DNA of 32,985 bases from Chloroflexota bacterium (lineage in GTDB: Bacteria > Chloroflexota > Limnocylindria > Limnocylindrales > CSP1-4): the NCBI GenBank assembly GCA_030446555.1, contig JAUJNA010000010.1, positions 16,395-49,379 on the forward strand, read 5' to 3'. Position 1 is the first letter of the stretch. Every line of letters starts with the position of its first letter. A program made the translations under genes and the position numbers. Positions 24,771 through 32,204 of this stretch are shown piece after piece. The notes under the pieces are model-generated. The model was not told the DNA's origin and did not search any database. It saw only the letters and a list, made by a program, of their open reading frames with translations.

Positions 24771-26759
24771 TTAGGGCGCGGCGACCGCCGTGTCGCAGTA
24801 GACGAACGGGTCCTGCGCGGGCGCGCCGGGTGGCGTCTCGCCGGTGAGCTCCGGATTGTCCGGAAGCGTCGGCGCCACTTCGTCCCACCAGGCCTTCCGA
24901 GCCAGGATCACCTGCGTCTGGTACTCGCAGTACCCGACCGGCTTGACGCGCCGCATCCCACCGAAGGCGTACCCGGAGAGTGCCGAGAGCTCACCGAGGG
25001 CGGCGCTGTGCACGCCCTTCGCTTCCGCGGTCGTCGATCGCCCCACGCCGTCTGCAGCCACGGGGTGCCCGGCACCCATCGGCAGCCCGATGCCGCCACC
25101 GGTCGCCTGGGCCGGGTCGTAGTCGAGGCTGTCGGGCGTCCAGGCCGCCTGCTCGAGCGCGCGCCGGAGCTGCCAGTTCGTGACCGAGGCGCAGGCCCCC
25201 TGCGAGCACTTCTTCGCCGCGGCGCCCTTGCCGCGCGGCACGTTCGTCGCCATGACCGGCTTGCCGTCCACCGAGCGGATGCCGCGCTTGTGCTTGAGCG
25301 TCCGCCGCGTCTCGAGCAGGACCCTCGACGCCAGGCCCGCGGATCGCGGCGTGCTGAAGCTCGTCCCGCTCACGCTCGTCGTGCCGCTCTCGCAGTCCAT
25401 GCAGTAGGGCAGCGTCTGCGTGAAGTCGGAGACGAAGTCGGGCAGGTTGCCGGAGAGCAGCGTGTCGCCCTCCGACGATCCTTCCTCGATGCCCGAGACG
25501 CCGATGCTCCACCACGGTCCCGCCCCGGCACGGAGCGCCGTCACGCCCGGCCCGTTGCCGCCGGAGCTGAAGTGCAGCTTGCCGCGCGACACGACGCCCT
25601 CGTACGAGTGCTCGAAGGCGCGGTACTCCGGGAGCGGCACGAGCCCGAAGCCGACCGACACGCCGTAGCTCGTCGTCACGATGTCGACGGCGGGGTTCTG
25701 GAACGCCGCGGCGTGCGTCTCCGCGCTGCCCAGTGCGTTGTTCGCCTCGATGAACAGGATGATCGCGTCGGGGTTCGCCGTCAGGACGGCGGCCGACGTC
25801 CCGACGCCGTGCGGGTTCTTCGCGGTCGTGGGCTTGAGATACGGCTCGTCCTCTCCCTCCACGGCGAGCGAGGTGGCGATGATGTTCGTGCCGGCGAAGT
25901 GGTACAGCTCGCCTCGCTCGACGCGCGCCCAGAACCCGGCGTCCGCGAAGCGGTCGGAGGCGAAGTCCCCCGTCCGGGTCAGCCGGACCACGTTCTCGGG
26001 CTTCACGCCCAGCTCGTCGAGCACCTCCTGGGTCACCGACGACGGTCGCTGGTAGTAGAAGTCGTGGTACGGGTTGATCGCGGAGTCGATGTCGGCGACG
26101 ATGACGCGCGGCCGATCGGGGTCCGACGGGATCGCGACCTCCGTCCCCGAGCAACCGGTCGCGTCGACGACGGCGCCGCTCGGCGTCCCCGGGCAGTCGT
26201 CGTCGACGTCGGCGACCCCATCGCCGTCCGAGTCACGCGTCGAGTCGGTCGCGAGCAGCGTCACCTGGGCGCTGTAGGCGACCGCCCTGCTCGAGAACGG
26301 CACCGCTCGGACGGTGTACGTGTGCGTCCCGTTCAGCGCCGGGAACTCGACCGACTCGGTCGTGCCGGCATTGTCGGCGACCGCGATGTAGTCGCCGTTC
26401 GCGTCGAGGACGTAGAGGTCGTAGTCGGATCCCCTGTTCTGGCTTGCGTCGAACGCGCGGAGCGCGACCTTGACGCTGGAGTCGGGATGCGTCGCGAGGT
26501 AATCGTCCGGGAGCGCGACCGTCAGCGCGAAGTCGTCGCACGGCGCGAGGTCGGGGAGGCACTGCAGCGTGGAGCCGTCGAAGAGCGGGTCGGAGCGGTT
26601 CGGTGCGACGAACGGCCCCCCTTCGTACGAGACGGTCCGCTCTGCGTCGTTGACCTGCCCGCCGTCGGGTGTCGCCGCAGCCGCGGGTCCGGCGAGGGGA
26701 AGCAGCATCGCCATGGCGACGAGCACCGCGCCCGCCCTGATCGAACCCCGAACGCGCAT
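24771..26759 (-). CDS. Secreted subtilisin-like (S8) serine protease with calcium-binding repeat
   Basis: 662 residues. Signal peptide: RVRGSIRAG, then hydrophobic AVLVAMAMLLPLAG and AAA-A before about residue 30. Residues about 75-170 resemble a pre-peptidase (PPC-like) beta domain. DSDGDGVADVDDDCP (177-190) is a thrombospondin type-3-like calcium-binding repeat. The catalytic domain follows: Asp225 in VADIDSAIN, His317 in NPHGVGTSAA, oxyanion Asn402 in FSSGGNGPG, and Ser467 in SGTSFSTPRSAG. Cys pairs (PYCMDC, KKCSQGAC, GYCEYQ, VYCD) suggest disulfides outside the cell. ATG at 26759 has AGAGGTG 6 nt upstream, and a -35/-10 pair lies further up. It is transcribed alone. The target protein is unknown. 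Confidence 0.88.
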   Translation of the reverse strand: MRVRGSIRAGAVLVAMAMLLPLAGPAAAATPDGGQVNDAERTVSYEGGPFVAPNRSDPLFDGSTLQCLPDLAPCDDFALTVALPDDYLATHPDSSVKVALRAFDASQNRGSDYDLYVLDANGDYIAVADNAGTTESVEFPALNGTHTYTVRAVPFSSRAVAYSAQVTLLATDSTRDSDGDGVADVDDDCPGTPSGAVVDATGCSGTEVAIPSDPDRPRVIVADIDSAINPYHDFYYQRPSSVTQEVLDELGVKPENVVRLTRTGDFASDRFADAGFWARVERGELYHFAGTNIIATSLAVEGEDEPYLKPTTAKNPHGVGTSAAVLTANPDAIILFIEANNALGSAETHAAAFQNPAVDIVTTSYGVSVGFGLVPLPEYRAFEHSYEGVVSRGKLHFSSGGNGPGVTALRAGAGPWWSIGVSGIEEGSSEGDTLLSGNLPDFVSDFTQTLPYCMDCESGTTSVSGTSFSTPRSAGLASRVLLETRRTLKHKRGIRSVDGKPVMATNVPRGKGAAAKKCSQGACASVTNWQLRRALEQAAWTPDSLDYDPAQATGGGIGLPMGAGHPVAADGVGRSTTAEAKGVHSAALGELSALSGYAFGGMRRVKPVGYCEYQTQVILARKAWWDEVAPTLPDNPELTGETPPGAPAQDPFVYCDTAVAAP

Positions 26760-26838
26760 CTATGTCACCTCTGTCGGACGCGGCGTCTGCATGGGACGCG
26801 GGCGGCTCGGGGAGCCACGCGGGCGCAGCGCTCGACAA

Positions 26839-26868
26839 AGGCTAACGCACCACGCCCCGGGGTGTCAA
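26839..26868 (-). promoter_or_regulatory. Sigma-70 type promoter of the secreted protease gene
   Basis: On the minus strand TTGACA (26868-26863), an 18-nt spacer and TAGCCT (26844-26839). A perfect -35 makes this one of the two clearest full promoters of the window. The predicted 5' leader is roughly 70 nt, and this gene has a Shine-Dalgarno sequence, unlike the leaderless-type genes. Confidence 0.65.
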
Positions 26869-26910
26869 CCCTCCGATCACGTCGCGGCCGGGGACGGCGG
26901 GCGCCGTCGA

Positions 26911-27315
26911 TCACGCGCGGGCCGCGACGGCCTCGATCTCGACCAGGTACTCGGGCGCCACGAGCGCCGCGACGACGATGAACGTCGAGGCGGGTCGATA
27001 TCCCTCTGCCTGGTAGCGAGCGCGAACCTCGCGCACCGCGGCGATGTGCTCGCTGCTTGTGACGAACGTCGTGACCTTGACGACATCGTCGAGACCCATC
27101 CCGGCGCTCTTCAGGAGCGCGACGATGTTCTCCCAGGCCTGTTCCGCCTGCGCGCCCACATCCGTGGCGATCGTGCCGCCCGGGGCGATGCCGACCTGAC
27201 CCGAGATGACCAGCCAGCGTGCGCCCGCGGCGACCTCGACGGCGTGGCTATAGCTGGGCGCGACCGGGCCCGCGATCTCATCGGGGGCATGGGTCTTGTG
27301 CACGAGGCGCTCCAC
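26911..27315 (-). CDS. Rid-family (YjgF/YER057c/UK114) protein
   Basis: 134 residues, the standard size for a trimeric Rid protein. VISGQVGIAPGG, DVGAQAEQAWENIVALLKSA, DVVKVTTFVTSSEHIAAVREV and EYLVEIEAVAA are characteristic. RidA deaminates reactive enamine/imine intermediates using an Arg in a PxRS motif; here the aligned stretch is RPAST, with Ser in place of that Arg, so imine deaminase activity is doubtful and a Rid subfamily lacking the Arg is likely. GTG at 27315 has GAGGGA just upstream. It follows the SPFH gene by 34 bp and may be its operon partner. Confidence 0.85.
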   Translation of the reverse strand: MERLVHKTHAPDEIAGPVAPSYSHAVEVAAGARWLVISGQVGIAPGGTIATDVGAQAEQAWENIVALLKSAGMGLDDVVKVTTFVTSSEHIAAVREVRARYQAEGYRPASTFIVVAALVAPEYLVEIEAVAARA

Positions 27316-27349
27316 GAGTCCCTCGACGATGCCAGCCGTGACCGCCGCC

Positions 27350-28315
27350 TCAGCCGGTCGGGCCGCTCCGCTCGCCGCCGGTCGTGCCCATCGAGGGCGC
27401 GTCCGGGGACCGCGGCGCCACCGGGCCGCCCACGGAGCTCGCGGCGGAGAACCCTCGGTCCACGTAGTCGCCGACCCGGCGTGCCAGGTCCGTCAGCTCC
27501 AGCGGGAGGATGTACTTGGTCGACGGCGACGCGCCCAACGCCTTGAGCGCTTCCAGGTACTGGAGCGTCATGGTCCGCTCATCGACCGTCCGAGCCGCCT
27601 GGAAGATGCGTTCCAGCGCCTGGCTGAAGCCCTCCGCCTCCAGGATCGCCGACTGGCGCCGCCCCTCGGCTCGCAGGATGGCCGCCTGCTTCTCGCCCTC
27701 GGCGACGTTGATGTTGGCCTGGCGCGAGCCCTCGGACTCGGTGATGACGGCGCGCCGGTTCCGCTCCGCGGAGAGCATCCGGTTCATCGAGTCCTGGACG
27801 TCGCGCGGCGGGATGATCTCGCGGATCTCCACGATGGTGACCTTGCCGCCCCACCGCTCGGTCTGCTCGTCCAGCTTGGCGCGCAGGACCTCGTTGATCT
27901 GGTCGCGCTTGGAGAGCACGTCGTCGAGCAGGATGTCGCCGATGACGGCGCGCAGCGTGGTGGTCGCGATGCCCTGCAAGGCGCCGGCGAAGAAGGCGAC
28001 GTTCACGACGCTCTTCAGCGGGTCGATGATGCGCCAGTAGATCAGGAAGTCGATGTTGATCGGCGCGTTGTCCTTGGTGATCGCCGTCTGGCTGGGGATC
28101 TCGATGAACTGCTCGCGAAGGTCCACGCGCACCGGGCGGTCGACCAGCGGGATGAGGAAGACGAGTCCCGGGCCCTTGACCAGCCCCTCGTTGGTGCGTC
28201 CGAAGCGGAAGACCACCAGACGGTCGTACTCGTTGACCACCCGGACCGAGAGGTAGACGAGGACCAGGATGACGACGGCGACGAGGGCGACCGCCGCGAT
28301 GGTGACCGGATCCAC
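27350..28315 (-). CDS. Stomatin-like SPFH-domain membrane protein
   Basis: 321 residues. An N-terminal transmembrane segment (about 5-27, TIAAVALVAVVILVLVYLSV) is followed by an SPFH/Band 7 domain (NEYDRLVVFRFGRTNEGLVK, GPGLVFLIPLVDRPVRVDLR, FLIYWRIIDPL, EIREIIPPRDVQDSMNRM) and a coiled-coil part rich in Ala/Glu (NVAEGEKQAAILRAEGRRQ). Slipin-type proteins form membrane-attached cages and are often paired with NfeD proteases, exactly as here: nfeD ends 28 bp upstream. GTG at 28315 has AGGAGG 5 nt before it. It probably organises the membrane protease; the substrate is unknown. Confidence 0.92.
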   Translation of the reverse strand: MDPVTIAAVALVAVVILVLVYLSVRVVNEYDRLVVFRFGRTNEGLVKGPGLVFLIPLVDRPVRVDLREQFIEIPSQTAITKDNAPINIDFLIYWRIIDPLKSVVNVAFFAGALQGIATTTLRAVIGDILLDDVLSKRDQINEVLRAKLDEQTERWGGKVTIVEIREIIPPRDVQDSMNRMLSAERNRRAVITESEGSRQANINVAEGEKQAAILRAEGRRQSAILEAEGFSQALERIFQAARTVDERTMTLQYLEALKALGASPSTKYILPLELTDLARRVGDYVDRGFSAASSVGGPVAPRSPDAPSMGTTGGERSGPTG

Positions 28316-28343
28316 GTGGACCTCCTGCTAGGGCTGTCTATTC

Positions 28344-29711
28344 TCAGGCAAGCGAGACGCTCGTGTCCGTGGGCTCCACCAGCAACGTCAGTCCTTCCTG
28401 GCCCACGACGCGCACGGCCGTACCGCGCTCCAGCGATCGACCGTCGGAGGTGCGTGCGGTCCACTCCTCACCCGCCGCGTAGACCGACCCCGTGGGCGCG
28501 AGTGGCCGGCGGACCGCGGCCGGCGTGCCCAGTGGCAGCGTAGGCCCGCCGCTCGTCCCCCCGATGGTCATGGGCGCGAACCGATGCGTCCGCACGGCAG
28601 CGAGCAGGACCATGGCCATGAAGGCCGCGGTGAGGAGCGTCATGGTGATGATGATGGGCGCCGCTACCTCGACGTCGGGTGCCTCGGGCGTGCCCGGTTC
28701 GGTGTAGAGGGCGGCGGCACCCAGCGCGAAACAGACGACGCCCGCCACCGTCAACAGGCCGTGGCTGGTCACGGTGAGCTCCAGCACGAACAGGACGATG
28801 GCCAGGCCGATGAGGATCAGTCCGCCGATGTTCAAAGGCAGGCTGCCGAAACCGATGAAGGCCAGGATGAGCGCGATGCCACCCAGGATGCCGGTCACGA
28901 AGTTGGGGTTCTGGAGCTCGAAGATGAGGCCGTAGAAGCCGATCGTGAAGAGGATGAAGGCGATGTTCGGGTCGGTCAGGATGTGCAGGAACTGCTGGAG
29001 CGGGTTCATCGGCAGCTCCTCGACCGGTGCGCCCTCCGTGGCGAGGGTCACTTGCTGCCCGTTCACCGTGACCGTGCGCCCGTCCAGGGCGGCCACCAAC
29101 TCCTCGATGGAGCCCGCCTTGATGTCGACCGCGCCCTCCTCCAGCGCCTGGTCGACCGTGTAAGAGGCGGCGTCGCGGATGGTGCTCACCGCCCACTCCA
29201 CCGGTCGATCGCGCTCCTCCGCGATGGCGGTGATCGAGGCGATCGAATCGTTGAGCACCTTCTCGCCGAGATCGCCCTCGATGTCCTGGCCTTCTCCGGT
29301 GACCGGCGTCGCGGCCCCGATGTTCGTGCCCGCCGCCATCGCCGCCACGTGGGCGGCCAGGGTCATGAAGGTGCCGGCACTGGCGGCCCGGCTCCCGGAA
29401 GGCGCCACCCAGACCACGACCGGCAGCGGCGCGTCGAGGAAGGTCTTCACGATCTCCCGGGTCGCGTCGAGCGAGCCGCCCGGAGTGTCGAGGCGGACCA
29501 CGACCGCGGCGGCACCGTCGCGATCGGCTCGAGCGATCGAATCGCGCAGGTAACCGGCCATCACCTGGTCGACCACACCGGTGGTGGGCAGCACCACGAC
29601 ACTGCCGGGGCTCGCCCCGAGCGCAGACGCCGCGAGAAGCATCAACAGTCCGCACACGAGGGACGCCGCACGGAGCGGGGCGAGGAGTCGGGCGACGACG
29701 CGGGGCTTCAT
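28344..29711 (-). CDS. nfeD: NfeD-type membrane serine protease (long form, ClpP-class domain)
   Basis: 455 residues: signal or anchor helix (17-33), a ClpP-like protease domain (LDTPGGSLDATREI; Ser111 in SRAASAGTF and Lys151 in GEKVLNDSI as the likely Ser-Lys dyad; TNIGAATPV), several transmembrane helices (about 230-375), and a C-terminal OB-fold NfeD domain (GEEWTARTSDGRSLERGTAV). Related archaeal enzymes cleave stomatin C-termini. Co-transcribed with the SPFH gene, so the two form the classical protease-stomatin pair. A TACGAT -10-like hexamer lies 18 nt before the ATG, and GAAGG lies 7 nt upstream. Confidence 0.92.
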   Translation of the reverse strand: MKPRVVARLLAPLRAASLVCGLLMLLAASALGASPGSVVVLPTTGVVDQVMAGYLRDSIARADRDGAAAVVVRLDTPGGSLDATREIVKTFLDAPLPVVVWVAPSGSRAASAGTFMTLAAHVAAMAAGTNIGAATPVTGEGQDIEGDLGEKVLNDSIASITAIAEERDRPVEWAVSTIRDAASYTVDQALEEGAVDIKAGSIEELVAALDGRTVTVNGQQVTLATEGAPVEELPMNPLQQFLHILTDPNIAFILFTIGFYGLIFELQNPNFVTGILGGIALILAFIGFGSLPLNIGGLILIGLAIVLFVLELTVTSHGLLTVAGVVCFALGAAALYTEPGTPEAPDVEVAAPIIITMTLLTAAFMAMVLLAAVRTHRFAPMTIGGTSGGPTLPLGTPAAVRRPLAPTGSVYAAGEEWTARTSDGRSLERGTAVRVVGQEGLTLLVEPTDTSVSLA

Positions 29712-29729
29712 GGCGGTGCCTTCACGAGC

Positions 29730-29735
29730 ATCGTA
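29730..29735 (-). promoter_or_regulatory. -10-like hexamer of nfeD
   Basis: TACGAT on the minus strand, 18 nt before the ATG, giving a short leader of about 11 nt with a weak Shine-Dalgarno (GAAGG). A poor -35 (TTAGTC at 17 nt) lies in the end of the NUDIX gene. Confidence 0.35.
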
Positions 29736-29754
29736 CCCGTTCGGCGGCGCGGGA

Positions 29755-30351
29755 CTAAAGTCGGACGCCGCTGGTCCGCCCCGTCAGGAAGTCGTACACG
29801 AGGCTGCTCCATGTCTCGAGGCGGTCGTAGACGCGCAGCACCTGGACCGGCGTCACGAACGAGCCCTTCAGCTTGTGCGTCTCGCGGACCTCGACGGCAC
29901 GGCCCTTCGCCTCGACCAGATAGACGATGCCCAGGTGGACGGCGCCCACCGGATCGGTGTCATCGTTCAGCAGCCCGACCAGGCGGAACTCGGGCGTCCA
30001 GTCAGCGGCCAGCTCCTCCGACCACTCGCGCGCAAGCCCGCGGTGGATGTCGCCGTCCTCTGCGTCGACGTGACCCCCGACGCCGATCGAGTGGCGCTCG
30101 TGCAGCCGGGTGTCGGTCCCGGCACGGGTGCGGCGCATGAGGAAGATCCGGCCCCGGTCGCGGAGCACGGCGTAGGGGATGATCTGCTTCCACGACGGGT
30201 CGTCCTCGACGTCACTCCTCGGGCGATACGTCCCGTGCGTGGCCACGCTGGCGAAGAAGGGCCCCACGTCCCCGTGCGCGATCCCTCGCCAGGAGGCCCC
30301 CGCGGGCGCTCGACTGCGCGGGATGCCGAGCACGCGCTCATCACCACTCAC
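29755..30351 (-). CDS. NUDIX-family hydrolase
   Basis: 198 residues. NUDIX-like core: QIIPYAVLRDRGRIFLMRR, then GVGGHVDAEDGDIHRG and LAREWSEEL. The box keeps GxxxxxE and REWSEEL but has nine rather than seven residues between the Glu and the RE, a variant spacing. C-terminal DPVGAVHLGIVYLVEAKG resembles NUDIX proteins that sense or hydrolyse nucleotide-type pyrophosphates. The substrate cannot be told. GTG at 30351 has TACCGT 6 nt upstream. Same strand as trpB but 60 bp downstream of it with its own promoter-like hexamer. Confidence 0.8.
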   Translation of the reverse strand: MSGDERVLGIPRSRAPAGASWRGIAHGDVGPFFASVATHGTYRPRSDVEDDPSWKQIIPYAVLRDRGRIFLMRRTRAGTDTRLHERHSIGVGGHVDAEDGDIHRGLAREWSEELAADWTPEFRLVGLLNDDTDPVGAVHLGIVYLVEAKGRAVEVRETHKLKGSFVTPVQVLRVYDRLETWSSLVYDFLTGRTSGVRL

Positions 30352-30357
30352 GGGATC

Positions 30358-30363
30358 ACGGTA
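30358..30363 (-). promoter_or_regulatory. -10 hexamer of the NUDIX gene (leaderless type)
   Basis: TACCGT on the minus strand, 6 nt before GTG 30351. No Shine-Dalgarno sequence or clear -35. Confidence 0.4.
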
Positions 30364-30411
30364 CTGGGACGCGACCGCGCGGGGCGCTCCACACGATCGG
30401 TCCGACGACGG

Positions 30412-31788
30412 CTACCGTGCTGCGACGCCCACAGCCGGGACGGCCTCCAGAGCCGCCGCGATCCGCTCTTCCGGGTACTCATGGTCCTCGAGTCGACCCG
30501 CGATCGACCGCTCGTACGCGCCCATGTCGAAGTGCCCGTGCCCGGAGAGGTTGAACAGGATGACGCGTGCGGTCCCCTCCTCCTTCGCGCGCACCGCCTC
30601 ATCGATGGCCACCTTGATCGCGTGGCTCGACTCGGGCGCCGGAAGGATGCCCTCCGCCCGGGCGAATCGGACGCCCGCCTCGAAGGTCTCCGTCTGGTGC
30701 ACCGCCCGGGCCTCGATGATGCCCTGCTCCTTGAGCAGCGACACGAGCGGCGCCATGCCGTGGTAGCGCAGCCCACCGGCGTGGATGGGCTGGGGGATGA
30801 AGTCGTGGCCCAGCGTGTGCATCTTGACCAGCGGCGTCATCTGGCCCGTGTCGCCGAAGTCGTACCGGTACTCGCCGCGGGTCAGGCTCGGTGCCGCGGC
30901 GGGCTCGACGGCCATGAAGCGGTAGGAGCCCTCGCCGCGCAGCTGGCGCCCGACGAACGGGAACGCGAGCCCGGCGAAGTTGGAGCCGCCGCCAGTGCAG
31001 CCGATGATCACGTCCGGCTCCTCACCGGCCATCGCCATCTGCTCGATCGCCTCCTGGCCGATGACCGTCTGGTGCAGGAGCACGTGGTTCAGCACCGAGC
31101 CCAACGAGTACTTCGTGTCCTCTCGGCCCGCCGCGTCCTCCACGGCCTCGCTGATCGCGATGCCCAGCGAGCCGGTCGAGTCGGGATCCTCGTTGAGGAC
31201 GCGCTTGCCATACTCGGTCGTCAGGCTGGGGCTGGCGACGACCTCGGCACCGTAGACCTCCATGAGGTTGCGCCGGTACGGCTTCTGGTCGTACGAGGCG
31301 CGGACCATGTAGACCTTGACCTCGAGTCCGAAGAGCGCGCCCGCGAAGGCGACGGCCGAGCCCCACTGCCCGGCGCCCGTCTCGGTCGCCAGGCGCTTGA
31401 CGCCCGCCTCCTTGTTGTAGAACGCCTGGGCGATGGCGGTGTTCGGCTTGTGGCTCCCGCCCGGGCTCACGCCCTCGTACTTGTAGTAGATGTGGGCCGG
31501 CGTATCGAGCGCCGCTTCCAGGCGGTGGGCGCGGAAGAGCGGGCTGGGCCGGTACAGCGCGTAGGCCTCGCGCACGGGGCCCGGGATCTCGACCTCCCGC
31601 TCGGTCGACACCTCCTGGCCGATGAGCGCCATCGGGAAGAGTGGTGCCAGGTCGTCAGGTCCGACCGGCTGCCCGGTGCCGGGATGGAGCACCGGTGCCG
31701 GTGGGACGGCGAGGTCCGCCGCGATGTTGTAGTAGCTGCGCGGGATGCGCTCCTCGCCGAGGAGGTACTTGGTGTGGCTGCGCGTCAT
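30412..31788 (-). CDS. trpB: Tryptophan synthase beta chain, TrpB2 (TrpB-like) type
   Basis: 458 residues. PLP enzyme condensing indole and serine to tryptophan. The TrpB2 subgroup is longer than classical TrpB and has the N-terminal extension seen here ([18 protein letters not shown]). Lys in [13 protein letters not shown] binds [37 protein letters not shown] (read as VRASYDQ), [13 protein letters not shown] and the end [16 protein letters not shown] are family signatures. ATG at 31788 has AAAGGAG 7 nt upstream. No trpA is visible here; TrpB2 enzymes often act without TrpA. The tryptophan T-box leader upstream independently supports a role in tryptophan supply. Confidence 0.93.
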   Translation of the reverse strand: MTRSHTKYLLGEERIPRSYYNIAADLAVPPAPVLHPGTGQPVGPDDLAPLFPMALIGQEVSTEREVEIPGPVREAYALYRPSPLFRAHRLEAALDTPAHIYYKYEGVSPGGSHKPNTAIAQAFYNKEAGVKRLATETGAGQWGSAVAFAGALFGLEVKVYMVRASYDQKPYRRNLMEVYGAEVVASPSLTTEYGKRVLNEDPDSTGSLGIAISEAVEDAAGREDTKYSLGSVLNHVLLHQTVIGQEAIEQMAMAGEEPDVIIGCTGGGSNFAGLAFPFVGRQLRGEGSYRFMAVEPAAAPSLTRGEYRYDFGDTGQMTPLVKMHTLGHDFIPQPIHAGGLRYHGMAPLVSLLKEQGIIEARAVHQTETFEAGVRFARAEGILPAPESSHAIKVAIDEAVRAKEEGTARVILFNLSGHGHFDMGAYERSIAGRLEDHEYPEERIAAALEAVPAVGVAAR

Positions 31789-31841
31789 CGGGTGGCTCCT
31801 TTCGCGGATCCTGACCCGGCCGTTCCGGGGCCGGGAATCAC
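31785..31841 (-). CDS. Possible short leader ORF overlapping trpB start
   Basis: GTG at 31841 opens an 18-codon frame ([18 protein letters not shown]) whose TGA overlaps the trpB ATG as ATGA. An AGGAGG at 31859-31854, in the loop of the terminator-like hairpin, lies 12 nt before the GTG, rather far for an ideal ribosome site. The frame stays open upstream to an ATG at 31988. It may be chance; if translated it would couple trpB translation to T-box folding. Confidence 0.25.
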   Translation of the reverse strand: MIPGPGTAGSGSAKGATR

Positions 31842-32169
31842 GTGACCGACCTTCCTCCTGCCGGGACGAAAGGTCGGTCCTTCCGCGGTGCCACCCGCTT
31901 TCGATGCCGTCGACCGGCTGGCCGCAGCATCGCGCTCGTCTCGCCGACGGGCCACTCCAGGGGAGATCGAGCCGATCGGTGCTGCCATGATATCGCTGGC
32001 GCGCTGCGCCGGAGCCTAGCGACGCCTCGACGTCCGAGGGGTCGATCGGTCCGGAGGCTCGCGGGTCCATTCGCCGCTGCCGCCGTCCCAGCTTCCACCA
32101 GCCGCTGGGTCTCTGTGCCGGCCGCGCGTCGGGTACTCCTCCCGGTCATCGCCCGATCTTCCGTTGTGG
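31789..32169 (-). ncRNA. T-box riboswitch leader, tryptophan specifier, upstream of trpB
   Basis: About 380-nt untranslated leader read on the minus strand. The 5' Stem I region has GATGACCGGGAGGAGTACCC (32150-32131), then AGAGA and GGTGGAAGCTGGG-like elements. The specifier loop reads GAATGGACC (32072-32064), with UGG, the Trp codon, at 32069-32067 in the expected GAA-codon-ACC context. The T-box bulge sequence GGGTGGCACCGCGG is at 31896-31883, about 170 nt further. It is followed by TTTCGTCCC and a hairpin. Uncharged tRNA-Trp should pair with UGG and with the T-box and switch trpB on. This fills the only gap above 300 bp in the window. Confidence 0.9.
31844..31879 (-). terminator. T-box terminator-like hairpin before trpB
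   Basis: GACCGACCTT and AAGGTCGGTC form a perfect 10-bp stem (31879-31870 with 31853-31844) around a 16-nt loop that contains AGGAGG. It competes with the antiterminator, since the bases follow the T-box sequence directly. No U-run follows, so termination could be inefficient or assisted. A second GC stem, CCCGGCC/GGCCGGG (31835-31829 with 31821-31815), lies between it and the trpB ribosome site. Confidence 0.6.
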
Positions 32170-32175
32170 CCGCGG

Positions 32176-32204
32176 AGTCTAGGAGCCGCTCGCTGAGCCG
32201 TCAA
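32176..32204 (-). promoter_or_regulatory. Sigma-70 type promoter of the trpB T-box transcript
   Basis: Minus strand TTGACG (32204-32199), a 17-nt spacer, TAGACT (32181-32176). Near-consensus spacing. The TAG of the -10 is at the same time the stop codon of thpR. Predicted start of the leader RNA is about 32169. Confidence 0.75.

Noticed and set aside
23985..26981. Very long plus-strand open frame (998 codons) opposite comM and the S8 protease
   Set aside because: It is the antisense shadow of two well-identified genes; the product is Arg/Gly/Val-rich low-complexity sequence with no motif, as expected from high GC.
29581..31845. Long plus-strand open frame (754 codons) opposite nfeD, NUDIX and trpB
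   Set aside because: It spans several genes and their intergenic regions antisense, and the translation has no recognisable domain.
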